A stretch of 64,000 bases of DNA, from NCBI GenBank assembly GCA_035602605.1, contig DATNLZ010000007.1, positions 1 to 64,000 of the forward strand, in the 5' to 3' direction. The notes beneath the pieces are model-generated. The model ran no database searches, had not been told where the DNA came from, and worked only from the letters and a program-made list of their open reading frames with translations. Every line of letters starts with the position of its first letter. The stretch's first letter is position 1. Positions 20,277-29,569 of the stretch are shown piece after piece. This stretch comes from DASQHY01 sp035602605. Its GTDB lineage: Bacteria > Acidobacteriota > Terriglobia > Acidiferrales > UBA7541. The position numbers were made by a program, and so were the translations under genes.

Positions 20277-21368
20277 ATGCAAACAACCTCAGCAATTAAA
20301 CCTGATACCGAAGCACATCGACCACAGTCGAATGCGATTCCCGTCGATCTCCGCAGTGATACGGTGACCAAACCCACGGCTGAGATGCGTCGTGCTATGG
20401 CTGAGGCTGCAGTGGGCGACGATGTTTATGGCGAAGACCCTACCGTCAATAAGCTGCAGAAGCGTGCCGCGGAAATCTTCGAGCGTCCAGCGTCCCTTTT
20501 TGTCCCTTCGGGGTGCATGGGCAACCTGATCTCCATCAAAGTATGGACGCATCACGGCAACGAAGTAATTTGCGAAGAACGTGGGCACACCAATCTGTAC
20601 GAGCTTGCGGCGATGTCTGCCATTGCGGGATGCATGCCCCGCGTCACGCACGCGCCGGAAGGCATTCTTACCTGGAAGAGTATTGAACCATTGATCCGGC
20701 CGAAGATTTATTACGATTCTCAGACCGCGCTCGTCTGTCTTGAGAACACCCACAATATGGCCGGCGGTACAGTGTATCCGACCGACATCGCCGAGGAGGT
20801 TTGCGACCAGGCTCACCAAGCGGGTCTGCGGGTTCACCTCGACGGCGCACGGATCTTTAATGCTGCGGTGGCTCTAAAACAGAGCGTTGCGCAAATCACC
20901 AAAAAATTCGATTCGGTGATGTTTTGCTTGTCTAAGGGACTGGGAGCGCCGGTGGGATCGATGATTCTTGGATCACAAGAATTTATCGAAAAGGGGCGCA
21001 TCTACCGGAAATTATTCGGCGGCGGGATGCGTCAGGCCGGAGTTATTGCCGCTGCGGGTCTCATCGCGCTCGAAAAATCTCCCGCGCAGCTCACACAAGA
21101 CCACGAAAACGCACGCTTTCTCGCCGAGGGGCTCGCGGCGATTCCGGGGATCAACATAGACCCGAACAAGGTGCAGACCAACATCGTTATTTTCGGCTGT
21201 ATAGGAACCGGCAAAACCGGCCACGAAATATCGGCAGAATTGCATAAGCGAAATATCTGGGCGCTCGATACTGAGCCGCACGCGGTGCGCATGGTGACGC
21301 ATTGCGATGTAGACCGAGCCGGGATAGACAAGGCATTGGCTGCATTGCGTGAGGTCGTCAGTCAGTGA
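20277..21368 (+). CDS. ltaE: Low-specificity L-threonine aldolase
   Basis: This PLP-dependent fold-type-I enzyme cleaves L-threonine or allo-threonine to glycine and acetaldehyde. It has VDLRSDTVTKPT at the N-terminus of the fold, GDDVYGEDPTVN, FVPSGCMGN, the PLP-ring Asp in VHLDGARIFN (Asp189) and the Schiff-base Lys in CLSKGLGAPVGS (Lys220). The first 20 or so residues are a polar extension. ATG 20277 follows AAGGAG. The stop is ten bases before the start of the M2 peptidase gene, so the two are probably cotranscribed. Confidence 0.93.
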   Translation: MQTTSAIKPDTEAHRPQSNAIPVDLRSDTVTKPTAEMRRAMAEAAVGDDVYGEDPTVNKLQKRAAEIFERPASLFVPSGCMGNLISIKVWTHHGNEVICEERGHTNLYELAAMSAIAGCMPRVTHAPEGILTWKSIEPLIRPKIYYDSQTALVCLENTHNMAGGTVYPTDIAEEVCDQAHQAGLRVHLDGARIFNAAVALKQSVAQITKKFDSVMFCLSKGLGAPVGSMILGSQEFIEKGRIYRKLFGGGMRQAGVIAAAGLIALEKSPAQLTQDHENARFLAEGLAAIPGINIDPNKVQTNIVIFGCIGTGKTGHEISAELHKRNIWALDTEPHAVRMVTHCDVDRAGIDKALAALREVVSQ

Positions 21369-21378
21369 GGAGGCAACG

Positions 21379-23256
21379 ATGGGATGGCTCGGAAGCAAAA
21401 TGTTTAAGATTCCAGCCACCGGAATTTTGTGTCTTGGCATTTTGGCAACCAGCGGGGCCGAGAATCGACCCGATCAGCAATCCGCGAAGCCCCCGGCGGT
21501 GCCAAGGGGCATGAGGGGTTCCGCTCCAAACACCGCTGATGCAAAACGATTCATCGATGCAGCAGAGGGGCGCCTGCTTGACCTGCAGATAAAATCATCT
21601 CGCGCATCGTGGGTGCAACAGAATTTTATCACCGACGATACTGACCAAATTTCCGCCGAGGCAAACCAGGTGCTGGATGCAGCCACTACAGAACTTGCCG
21701 CGGAAGCTACCCGCTTCAAGGGTATGCCCCTTCCCGAAGACATCACCCGCAAACTCCTTTTGCTGCGTCTCTCATCTGATTTCCCAGCGCCACGCAATCC
21801 TGCCGAACAAAAGGAGCTGGCCACACTGGGCACGTCGCTTGTCAGTGACTACGGCAAGGGTAAGTGGTGCCCGGAGGGCGCGCCCGGAAAGTGCCTAGAC
21901 CTTACCGCCATGGAGCGCATTCTAGCGACCAGCCGCGATCCTGCGGAGCTCCAGCGTGTCTGGCTCGGCTGGCACAGCATCGGCGCGCCCATGCGCAAGC
22001 GTTACGAGCGATTCGTCGAACTGGGTAACAAAGGCTCGCGGGAAATGGGTTTCAGCGATGCGGGCGCGCTCTGGCGCTCCAAATACGATATGCCGCCCGA
22101 GGCATTCGCCAAAGAAGTTGATCGCCTATGGATGCAGGTTCGCCCGCTCTACGAAGCTTTGCACGCCTATGTGCGGGCGCAGCTCGCAAAAAAATATGGG
22201 AACGATGTTGCGCCTGAGAATGACGCCATCCCGGCACACTTGCTTGGGAACATGTGGAGCCAGGATTGGGTCAATGTTTATCCGCTGTTGACAGCTCCCG
22301 AAGGCCAGCGGGCGTATGAGCTTACCGAAATTCTCCGCGGGCGGAATACCGATGCTCGAAAAATGGTGCAGTTTGGGGAACATTTTTTTACGTCGCTGGG
22401 CTTTGCTGCCTTGCCCGAGACATTCTGGGCCAGGTCACTTTTCACGAAGCCGGCCGATCGCGACGTCGTGTGCCATGCCAGCGCCTGGTCCATTGACTTC
22501 AAAGATGATCTGCGAATCAAGATGTGTATACAGATTACCGACGAAGACTTCGGCACGATTCACCATGAGCTAGGCCATAATTTCTATCAGCGCGCTTACA
22601 ATCAACAGTCGGTGTTGTTTCAGAACAGCGCCAACGATGGCTTCCACGAAGCGGTCGGCGATACCATCGCGTTATCGGTCACGCCGGAGTACTTGAAGCA
22701 GATCGGATTGATTGAAACTGTTCCGCCGCCCTCTGGTGACATTGGTTTTCTTCTGAAGAAGGCCCTCGAAAAAATTGCATTTCTGCCATTTGGATTGCTC
22801 GTCGACAAGTGGCGATGGGGCGTATTCTCCGGTGAAATAAAACCTGTTGAGTACAACAAAGCCTGGTGGCAGCTGAGAAGGCAGTATCAAGGCATCGCAC
22901 CACCTGTCGCGCGCGACGAAGCCGGTTTTGATCCGGGCGCAAAGTATCATGTTCCTGCCAATGTGCCGTACATGCGCTATTTTTTGGCAGACATTTTGCA
23001 ATTTCAATTTCATCGCGCGCTCTGCAAGGAGGCTGGCGTAACCGGGCCGCTCCACCGCTGCTCGATCTACAACAGCAAGGCTGCCGGAGCCCGGCTAAAC
23101 AAGATGTTGGAAATGGGGCAGAGCCGTCCATGGCCGGAGGCGCTTGCGGCTATCAGCGGCGAAAAACAGATGGACGCAAGTGCCATACTGGATTATTTCG
23201 CGCCGCTCAAGACCTGGCTCGACGAGCAAAACAAAGGGCATCGCTCTGGTTGGTAA
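21379..23256 (+). CDS. Secreted M2-family peptidyl-dipeptidase (ACE-like)
   Basis: Bacterial M2 enzymes are zinc dipeptidyl carboxypeptidases related to angiotensin-converting enzyme. The zinc site HELGH lies at residues 396-400, and the third ligand is in the NDGFHEAVGD block. HVPANVPYMRYFLADILQFQ also fits the family. ATG 21379 follows GAGGAGG by six bases and begins a signal peptide (FKIPATGILCLGILATSGA), so export is expected. It has 625 residues, one catalytic domain and normal length. It probably degrades oligopeptides in the periplasm or outside the cell; with the M28 and M61 enzymes it makes three secreted peptidases in 33 kb. Confidence 0.92.
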   Translation: MGWLGSKMFKIPATGILCLGILATSGAENRPDQQSAKPPAVPRGMRGSAPNTADAKRFIDAAEGRLLDLQIKSSRASWVQQNFITDDTDQISAEANQVLDAATTELAAEATRFKGMPLPEDITRKLLLLRLSSDFPAPRNPAEQKELATLGTSLVSDYGKGKWCPEGAPGKCLDLTAMERILATSRDPAELQRVWLGWHSIGAPMRKRYERFVELGNKGSREMGFSDAGALWRSKYDMPPEAFAKEVDRLWMQVRPLYEALHAYVRAQLAKKYGNDVAPENDAIPAHLLGNMWSQDWVNVYPLLTAPEGQRAYELTEILRGRNTDARKMVQFGEHFFTSLGFAALPETFWARSLFTKPADRDVVCHASAWSIDFKDDLRIKMCIQITDEDFGTIHHELGHNFYQRAYNQQSVLFQNSANDGFHEAVGDTIALSVTPEYLKQIGLIETVPPPSGDIGFLLKKALEKIAFLPFGLLVDKWRWGVFSGEIKPVEYNKAWWQLRRQYQGIAPPVARDEAGFDPGAKYHVPANVPYMRYFLADILQFQFHRALCKEAGVTGPLHRCSIYNSKAAGARLNKMLEMGQSRPWPEALAAISGEKQMDASAILDYFAPLKTWLDEQNKGHRSGW

Positions 23257-23348
23257 GCGCAGGTCAGTGAGCGGCGCTGTGGTATAAATGATTGTCGCCG
23301 CTAGCATTCTCCCGGCCGGCGATAGTTCCAGCTTATTCTGGGGATCTT

Positions 23349-24506
23349 GTGGACTTCGCGCTAACCGACGAGCAGGGGCAGCTTCGCCGCAGTGTCCGCG
23401 AGTTTGCTGAAGCGGAAATCGCTCCTCACGTCATGGAGTGGGACGAAGCCTCGCATTTCCCGTCTGAAATACTTCCCAAGCTGGGCGAGATGGGTCTTCT
23501 CGGCGTCATTTTCCCGGAGAAATATGGCGGCGCGGGACTCGGCTATATCGAATATGCCATTGCCATAGAAGAACTGTCGCGCGTCGATGGTTCGGTGGGC
23601 ATCTTTGTCGCTGCCCACAATTCGCTATGCACTAATCATATTTGCGCGTTTGGAACCGAAGAGCAGCGGAAAAAATATGTTGTGCCGCTCGCGCAGGGCA
23701 AGAAATTAGGCTGCTGGTCCTTGACTGAACCGGAAGCGGGCTCCGATGCTGGGGGAACGCGCAGTATGGCCACGCGCAACGCCAAGGGGTGGGTGCTCAA
23801 CGGCGCGAAAACATTTACGACAAACGGGCGCTACGCCGACGTTTGCGTAGCGATGGCGGTCACCGACAAGTCAAAAGGATCGCACGGCATCTCAGCGTTC
23901 ATCGTCGAGAAAGGAACCCCGGGTTTCCGCGCAGGTAAGAAAGAAAACAAGCTAGGCGTCAGGGCCAGCGATACTTCTGAGGTGATCTTTACCGATTGCC
24001 ATGTGCCCGCGGACAACTTACTCGGGGCTGAAGGCGAAGGCTTCACCGGCAGCTTGCAGATTCTCGACGGTGGCCGTATTTCGATTGCTGCACTGGCGCT
24101 GGGAATGGCGCAGGGCGCTTATGAAGCGTCTGTAAAATACGCGAAGCAGCGGAAGCAGTTCGGAAAAGCGATCAGCGAATTCCAGGCGATTCAGTTCAAG
24201 CTGGCGGATATGGCCACCCAAATTGCAGCCGCCCGGCTGCTCGTCTATCAGGCCGCCTGGCTTGCCGACCGCAAGGACGCACGCTTCACAAAAGAATCGA
24301 GCATGGCGAAACTGTACGCCGGCGAAGTTGCTGTGCATGTGGCTAATGAAGCGGTGCAGATTCACGGCGGGTATGGCTTCATTAAAGATTATCCTGCCGA
24401 GAAATTTTATCGGGACGTAAAAATCTGCACGATAGGTGAAGGAACGAGCGAGATCCAGCGCTTGGTGATCGCTCGGCAAATTCTCGGGAAAGGTCCGAGT
24501 AAATAA
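23349..24506 (+). CDS. Acyl-CoA dehydrogenase
   Basis: This FAD enzyme introduces the alpha-beta double bond in acyl-CoA and passes electrons to ETF. It has the N-terminal helical domain (FALTDEQGQLRRSVREFAE), CWSLTEPEAGSD and the FTTNG region of the middle sheet. The C-terminal domain includes RKQFGKAISEFQAIQ, VQIHGGYGFIKDYP and the catalytic-Glu loop IGEGTSEIQ. I use GTG 23349 (VDFALTDEQ) because it gives the canonical N-terminus and 385 residues; a TTG at 23292 would add 19 atypical residues. Features suit short- or branched-chain acyl-CoA. meaB lies next, suggesting propionate or branched-chain catabolism. Confidence 0.93.
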   Translation: MDFALTDEQGQLRRSVREFAEAEIAPHVMEWDEASHFPSEILPKLGEMGLLGVIFPEKYGGAGLGYIEYAIAIEELSRVDGSVGIFVAAHNSLCTNHICAFGTEEQRKKYVVPLAQGKKLGCWSLTEPEAGSDAGGTRSMATRNAKGWVLNGAKTFTTNGRYADVCVAMAVTDKSKGSHGISAFIVEKGTPGFRAGKKENKLGVRASDTSEVIFTDCHVPADNLLGAEGEGFTGSLQILDGGRISIAALALGMAQGAYEASVKYAKQRKQFGKAISEFQAIQFKLADMATQIAAARLLVYQAAWLADRKDARFTKESSMAKLYAGEVAVHVANEAVQIHGGYGFIKDYPAEKFYRDVKICTIGEGTSEIQRLVIARQILGKGPSK

Positions 24507-24564
24507 GAGAAGAGTATCCTGGGTTTATTCTCAGACTGCACATTTTCCAGATTGCTCAAAACGG

Positions 24565-25548
24565 ATGTCTCCCCTGCCTTCAAAACCGCAAATACAATTA
24601 AACTTAGATCGCTGGGTTGACCAGGTGAGAGCCGGCGATATCCGCGCAATCTCACGCGCCATTACTGCAATTGAGAACCACGAAGCGTCGGCGGAAGAAA
24701 TTCTACGACGTGTGTTCCCTGCGACTGGGGGGGCGTATCTTACCGGTATTACCGGTGCTCCTGGCACAGGCAAGAGTACGCTTGTGGATCGTTTGGCGAC
24801 GCACTACCGGCACGAGGAACAGAAGGTGGGTATTATCGCCGTTGATCCCACGAGCCCATTTAGCGGCGGCGCGATTCTTGGCGACCGCATCCGCATGCAG
24901 GGCCATGCGAGCGACTCCGATATTTTTATCCGCTCCATGGCGACGCGCGGATTTCTCGGAGGATTAGCGCGCTCTACGGCTGACGTTGCCCTGCTGCTTG
25001 ATGCTGCGGGCAAACAATCGGTGCTGATTGAAACGGTTGGTGTCGGTCAAGACGAAATCGATATCGTCCGCTTGGCCGATTGCGTTCTCGTTGTGATTGT
25101 CCCGGGTCTCGGCGACGACGTACAAAACATGAAGGCCGGATTAATGGAAATAGCCGACATTTTTGTGCTCAATAAATCGGACCGCGAAGGCGCTGACCGC
25201 GTCGAAGAGCAACTCCACGCAATGCTGGCACTTGTGCCCGAAGATGATGGATGGCGCCCGCCAGTGGTTCGAACCGTGGCCACTGAAAATAAGGGGATCG
25301 CCGAGCTTGCGGGTACAATCGCTCAATTTCGCGAGAGGTTCCAATCGAGCCAGCAGGGGCTCGAGAAGAAAAAGGCGCGCTGGAAGCAGCGGCTGGTGGA
25401 AATGATCGAGGGGCGGCTTATGGAACGTGCTCTTGGTCAGAAGGGAAGCTCCATCCTTCTCGACGAACTCGCGGCCGCGGTAGCTGAGCGCAAGAAAGAT
25501 CCATTTTCTGCGGTCGAGGAAATCCTCGCGCGGGCAGGGCTCGCGTAA
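24565..25548 (+). CDS. meaB: Methylmalonyl-CoA mutase-associated GTPase MeaB
   Basis: MeaB is a G3E GTPase that protects adenosylcobalamin-dependent methylmalonyl-CoA mutase and gates cofactor loading. The P-loop is GAPGTGKST (residues 64-72). AVDPTSPFSGGAILGDRIRM, the RGFLGGL segment, the switch-II ETVGVGQDE and the guanine-binding NKSD follow. A dimerisation arm forms the C-terminus. At 327 residues it is full length. Its neighbour is an acyl-CoA dehydrogenase; the mutase itself is not in this window. No clear ribosome-binding site precedes ATG 24565. Confidence 0.95.
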   Translation: MSPLPSKPQIQLNLDRWVDQVRAGDIRAISRAITAIENHEASAEEILRRVFPATGGAYLTGITGAPGTGKSTLVDRLATHYRHEEQKVGIIAVDPTSPFSGGAILGDRIRMQGHASDSDIFIRSMATRGFLGGLARSTADVALLLDAAGKQSVLIETVGVGQDEIDIVRLADCVLVVIVPGLGDDVQNMKAGLMEIADIFVLNKSDREGADRVEEQLHAMLALVPEDDGWRPPVVRTVATENKGIAELAGTIAQFRERFQSSQQGLEKKKARWKQRLVEMIEGRLMERALGQKGSSILLDELAAAVAERKKDPFSAVEEILARAGLA

Positions 25549-25601
25549 ACTGCAGCTATTCGACGCTGACATAGTGACCGCGAAATGATGCAAGGGAAAC
25601 G

Positions 25602-26441
25602 ATGCAACTGGGCGAACTCGAGATCCAAATCATCAATGACGGAACACTTTGGCTGGATGGTGGCGCGATGTTCGGCGTGGTGCCACGTCCTCTGTGGGAA
25701 AAGAGGATGGCGCCCGATGACCGGAATCGCATCCGGTTGGCGATGAACTGCTTGCTCGTTCGCACCGGAGGTAAGCTGATTCTACTGGAGACCGGGGCGG
25801 GTGATAAATGGGATTCGAAGCTCCGCGGAATTTATGGGTTCTCCGAAAAAAATCGACTACCGGATCAACTGCTTGCTGCTGGGGTACGGCCCGAGCAGAT
25901 CGATATGGTCATCAACACTCATCTGCACTTTGACCACTGCGGATGGAATACGCGTGTAGTTGACGGAAAAGCCCGGCCGATGTTTCCAAACGCGCGCTAC
26001 ATCGTACAGGCCGGTGAAATGGCCCATGCCAGGCATCCGAGCGAGCGCGATCAGGCCAGCTACTTAAGCGACAACTTTCTTCCTCTTGAGGGAACCCACC
26101 AGTGGCACCTTATCGAGGGCGATATCGAGATCGTTCCCGGCATTCGCCTCATTCGCCTTCCCGGCCACACCATGAACATGCAGGGTGTTTTGCTCTCTGG
26201 CGAGGGGAAGACCGTCATTTTCCCAGCCGATCTAATACCAACGCGCGCGCACGTTCCGCTTCCGTGGATTATGGGATACGATCTCTACCCAATGACAACA
26301 CTGCAGACCAAGAAAAAGTGGATCTCGGAAATTGTAAGGAATAAATGGATGATTGTTTTTGGACATGATGTCGATACACCCGCAGCCTATCTTCGCGAAC
26401 GCAATGGTGTCGTTGAAGTTGAGCCTGCGGGAATTTGTTGA
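25602..26441 (+). CDS. Metallo-beta-lactamase-fold hydrolase
   Basis: The zinc-binding THLHFDHCG motif (His107, His109, Asp111, His112), a later LPGHT and a final FGHD His define an MBL-fold hydrolase. The protein is 279 residues with no signal peptide. The layout (N-terminal domain, GAGDKW loop, ALxHARHPSERD-like insert) resembles the quorum-quenching lactonase and related AttM/AiiA-like family. Similar sequences act on other esters or lactones, so the substrate is not assigned. It is followed nine bases later by a DUF4440 protein, probably cotranscribed. Confidence 0.85.
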   Translation: MQLGELEIQIINDGTLWLDGGAMFGVVPRPLWEKRMAPDDRNRIRLAMNCLLVRTGGKLILLETGAGDKWDSKLRGIYGFSEKNRLPDQLLAAGVRPEQIDMVINTHLHFDHCGWNTRVVDGKARPMFPNARYIVQAGEMAHARHPSERDQASYLSDNFLPLEGTHQWHLIEGDIEIVPGIRLIRLPGHTMNMQGVLLSGEGKTVIFPADLIPTRAHVPLPWIMGYDLYPMTTLQTKKKWISEIVRNKWMIVFGHDVDTPAAYLRERNGVVEVEPAGIC

Positions 26442-26450
26442 GGGGTCTTT

Positions 26451-26909
26451 ATGACATCACGTTTACCTTTGGCTCTTGCGATTCTAACGGCATTCCCTGG
26501 AACGTTTGCACGCCTCGCAGCAACAAACAATGGCCCTGAGGCGGCTGTCTTGCTGGTGGAATCACGCAGAATCCAGGCAATGGTGAATCGCGACGTAGTG
26601 CTTTTGCAGCAAATACTGTCCGATGATTTGGTTTATACGCATTCCACAGCGCATGTGGATGACAAGGCTTCGTTCATCGCTAGCATTCAGTCTGGGGAGC
26701 TGCGCTACGAGGCAATGAAGCATAGCGAAGTGCGCCCGCGCATCTACGGTGACACGGCCGTGCTCACCGGGCAGAGTGCCGTGGTCGCGACTTCACCGCG
26801 CTCTAACGGACGGCAATCTATTTCTATTCGTTTTATAAGTGTGTATGCAAAACAAGCGGGCAATTGGAAGCAGGCTGCTTGGCAATCCACGCGTATCCCT
26901 GAACAATAG
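26451..26909 (+). CDS. Secreted DUF4440 / NTF2-like protein
   Basis: A signal peptide (residues 1-24, LPLALAILTAFPGTFA) precedes one NTF2-like cone domain of about 120 residues. It has the DUF4440 pattern: a helix with VNRDVVLLQQILSDDLVYTHS, then KASFIASIQSG, AVLTGQSAVV and a final WKQAAWQSTRI strand. These domains are often small-molecule enzymes or binding proteins, but most are uncharacterised. ATG 26451 follows GAGGGG. Cotranscription with the upstream MBL hydrolase is likely; no function is inferred. Confidence 0.75.
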   Translation: MTSRLPLALAILTAFPGTFARLAATNNGPEAAVLLVESRRIQAMVNRDVVLLQQILSDDLVYTHSTAHVDDKASFIASIQSGELRYEAMKHSEVRPRIYGDTAVLTGQSAVVATSPRSNGRQSISIRFISVYAKQAGNWKQAAWQSTRIPEQ

Positions 26910-26935
26910 AGAGTACCTGCCAGAACTGAGGACTT

Positions 26936-27898
26936 ATGGCCAGACCCCAAAAAACGACAACGCCGGCAAGAACAGGAACCAAACCGCAACGGCCTGCCAA
27001 AAACAGCGTTAAAACGCGAGCGCCGTTGACAGGTGATACCAAACCTGCGATTGGGATCATCGGAGGAAGCGGTCTGTATAGTATGGCAGGTCTTGAAGAT
27101 ACCCGCGAGGTTCGAGTCAAAACGCCCTTTGGCGAGCCGTCAGACGCAATCGTTGTCGGTACTCTCGAAGGGAAGCGAGTTGCTTTCTTAACCCGCCATG
27201 GCCGTGGTCATCGCATTCTGCCCTCGGAAATTAACTACCGCGCGAACATCTACGCCATGAAGATGCTAGGTGCCGGGCGGCTTATCTCGGCAAGCGCGGT
27301 CGGCTCGCTGCAGGAAGATCTCCGTCCAATGGAATTTCTGATCCCGGATCAATTCTTTGATCGGACGAAACAGCGGATCGCAACATTTTTCGGCCAAGGG
27401 TTGGTTGCGCACGTGAGTTTTGAGAAGCCCACCTGCGAGGACTTGTCGATGCTGTTAGCCGCAGCGTGTGAACAAGCTCGGGTCAAGGTGCATCGCGGAG
27501 GAACCTACGTTTGTATCGAGGGACCTCAATTTTCTACGCTTGCCGAGGCGCACGTACACCGCCAGTTGCGCTTTGAAGTAATTGGCATGACCAATTTGAC
27601 TGAGGCCAAGCTCGCGAGGGAAGCCGAAATGTGCTACGCCACCGTGGCAATGATTACCGACTATGATTGCTGGCATCCCGAACATGCTTCGGTGACGGCT
27701 GCCGAGGTGATGAATAATTTGAAAACTAACGCCCAGAGTGCCGAAAATGTGATTCGTACTGCCGTGCGTTCGCTGCCAGCGGCGCATAGTTGCAAGTGTG
27801 CTGTCGCACTCCAGCACGCGATTGTGACCGATCGTGCTGCGATTCCAGCTGCGGCCAAGCGGCGTCTTGCGGCCATTGTCGGAAAATATCTCAATTAG
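26936..27898 (+). CDS. mtnP: S-methyl-5'-thioadenosine phosphorylase
   Basis: This phosphorylase splits methylthioadenosine (and often adenosine) into adenine and the ribose 1-phosphate derivative, in methionine salvage. It has the phosphate site AIGIIGGSGLYS, FLTRHGRGHRILPSEINYRAN, SASAVGSLQ, YVCIEGPQFSTLAE and VIGMTNLTEAKLAREAEM. A basic, Pro/Thr/Lys-rich N-terminal extension of about 35 residues is not part of the enzyme fold and makes the protein longer (320) than usual. GAGG lies five bases before ATG 26936. A PfkB-type kinase begins 14 bases after the stop and may act on its product. Confidence 0.93.
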   Translation: MARPQKTTTPARTGTKPQRPAKNSVKTRAPLTGDTKPAIGIIGGSGLYSMAGLEDTREVRVKTPFGEPSDAIVVGTLEGKRVAFLTRHGRGHRILPSEINYRANIYAMKMLGAGRLISASAVGSLQEDLRPMEFLIPDQFFDRTKQRIATFFGQGLVAHVSFEKPTCEDLSMLLAAACEQARVKVHRGGTYVCIEGPQFSTLAEAHVHRQLRFEVIGMTNLTEAKLAREAEMCYATVAMITDYDCWHPEHASVTAAEVMNNLKTNAQSAENVIRTAVRSLPAAHSCKCAVALQHAIVTDRAAIPAAAKRRLAAIVGKYLN

Positions 27899-27912
27899 GA
27901 GTCCACAAAGGA

Positions 27913-28821
27913 ATGTCTCTTCTCGTTGTGGGGTCTGTCGCGTTTGACGCTCTCGAATGTCCACGCGGCAAGGTGGAACGGACAGTCGGCGGCGCGGCAA
28001 CGTATTTCGCTGTCGCGGCGAGCTTTTTCACCAAAGTAAATCTTGTTGGCATTGTCGGTGAGGATTTTACGGAAAAAGATGCTGACATTTTCAAAGGTCG
28101 TCACATTGACACGCGAGGTTTGGAACGGGTTCCCGGAAAATCGTTCTTTTGGTCCGGGCGCTATAGCCTGAATTTGAATGAACGCGTGACGTTAGCGACG
28201 GATTTGAACGTTTTTGCGAATTTCGATCCCAAGCTCCCCGAACCTTATCGCAAATCGGAGTGCATCTTTCTTGCGAATATCGATCCCACGCTGCAACGGT
28301 CGGTGCTCTCGCAGGTACGCGGACGTCCGCGCATCGTCGCACTCGATACGATGAATTACTGGATTGAGCGGACTCCGGTGGAGCTGCGCGAGGTTCTCCG
28401 TCATACCCAGATTTTGATGATCAACGATTCGGAAACACGCCAGCTCACGAGCGAGCATAATCTGCTGCGAGCCGCTCGGCATGTTTTCACGATGGGCCCG
28501 AAGACTTTGGTGATCAAACTTGGCGAACATGGGGCCATGCTAGTGGATGACCAGGGCGTGTTTTGTGTACCCGCGTTTCCGCTGGAGGAGCCGTGTGATC
28601 CGACCGGTGCTGGGGACAGCTTCGCCGGTGGGTTTATGGGATATCTGGCAAGCACTCGGAGTCTCAACGATGCGACGCTGCGCCGAGCAATGGTATATGG
28701 CTCGGTGCTGGGAAGTTTCACGGTTGAGCGCTTTGGACTTGATCGGCTGCGGGCACTGACTCGTCGGGAAATTGATAGTCGCGCGCGTCATTTTGTAAAG
28801 CTCACGCAATTTCGTTTATAG
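27913..28821 (+). CDS. PfkB-family sugar/nucleoside kinase
   Basis: This ribokinase-fold enzyme of 302 residues has the N-terminal TVGGAATYFAVAASFF substrate region, GIVGEDF and the C-terminal anion-hole signature DPTGAGDSFAGGFMGYL with its catalytic Asp. ATG 27913 follows AAAGGA and gives the family N-terminus (SLLVVGSVAFDALE). It lies directly after mtnP and is probably in the same operon. It could phosphorylate adenosine, or a ribose derivative from methylthioadenosine; this is a context inference. No substrate is proved by the sequence. Confidence 0.85.
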   Translation: MSLLVVGSVAFDALECPRGKVERTVGGAATYFAVAASFFTKVNLVGIVGEDFTEKDADIFKGRHIDTRGLERVPGKSFFWSGRYSLNLNERVTLATDLNVFANFDPKLPEPYRKSECIFLANIDPTLQRSVLSQVRGRPRIVALDTMNYWIERTPVELREVLRHTQILMINDSETRQLTSEHNLLRAARHVFTMGPKTLVIKLGEHGAMLVDDQGVFCVPAFPLEEPCDPTGAGDSFAGGFMGYLASTRSLNDATLRRAMVYGSVLGSFTVERFGLDRLRALTRREIDSRARHFVKLTQFRL

Positions 28822-28874
28822 AGAGCAGCCTTCATGGGCATGGACCTGGGACGCCAGGGGAGGTGGTCACGCAG

Positions 28875-29534
28875 GTGACGAACAACGATATTATCGCCAG
28901 ACTTTTGTTAGCCGCGGTATTGGGCGCGGTTGTCGGACTCGAACGCGATCTACGCCGCAAGCCTGCTGGACTGCGCACCGCAATGTTTATTTGCATGGGC
29001 TCTGCGTTGTTTACCATTGTTTCCAGCAAAATCGCGATCGCCGTTGGTGATACTGGGGCTACTCGAATCGCCTCCAACATCGTTCAAGGGATCGGATTTT
29101 TGGGTGCCGGAGCGATTGTCCGGGACCGCGGCAACGTCGCGGGGCTCACCACGGCTGCGTCGATGTGGGCGATGGCCGCCGTGGGCATGGCTGTCGCAGG
29201 CGGCTTATTCAAGGTAGCTATTTTTGTCGTTGGTTGCCTGCTATTTGCATTGGTAGTTCTCGGTTGGGTGGAAGATCGCCTGAATCTGAAAGCGCGCATG
29301 ATGATGTTCCGAATTACTGCCGCTGATGCTAAGGATTTGTTGCCGCGAACGCAGGAGATCCTTCAAGAGTATCGAGTGAAGCCTTCGCATTTCCAAACCA
29401 CGCGCCTGGAGGACAGAGTTGTCGTAGAGTTCGACGCGGACGTAAGCCACTACCAAGAACAATCCATCCTTCGGGAACTCGACAAACTCCACGTTCGTAG
29501 TGAGGTTATGCCCCTGGATGCGCGTAAAGAATAA
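28875..29534 (+). CDS. MgtC/SapB family membrane protein
   Basis: The N-terminal half is the MgtC domain with about four hydrophobic helices and the family motif LAAVLGAVVGLERDLRRKPAGLRT, then GIGFLGAGAIVRD and GLTTAASMWAMAAVG. A soluble ACT-like C-terminal domain of about 80 residues follows. MgtC proteins affect Mg homeostasis, membrane potential or F-type ATPase in other bacteria; the role here is unknown. The start is uncertain: I prefer GTG 28875, which overlaps the TGA of a 12-codon upstream reading frame (28840-28878). GTG 28863 is in frame too and lies inside the GGGGAGG. Confidence 0.82.
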   Translation: MTNNDIIARLLLAAVLGAVVGLERDLRRKPAGLRTAMFICMGSALFTIVSSKIAIAVGDTGATRIASNIVQGIGFLGAGAIVRDRGNVAGLTTAASMWAMAAVGMAVAGGLFKVAIFVVGCLLFALVVLGWVEDRLNLKARMMMFRITAADAKDLLPRTQEILQEYRVKPSHFQTTRLEDRVVVEFDADVSHYQEQSILRELDKLHVRSEVMPLDARKE

Positions 29535-29569
29535 AAGGCACCCGATTCGAATTTCGTGACAAACCAGTT

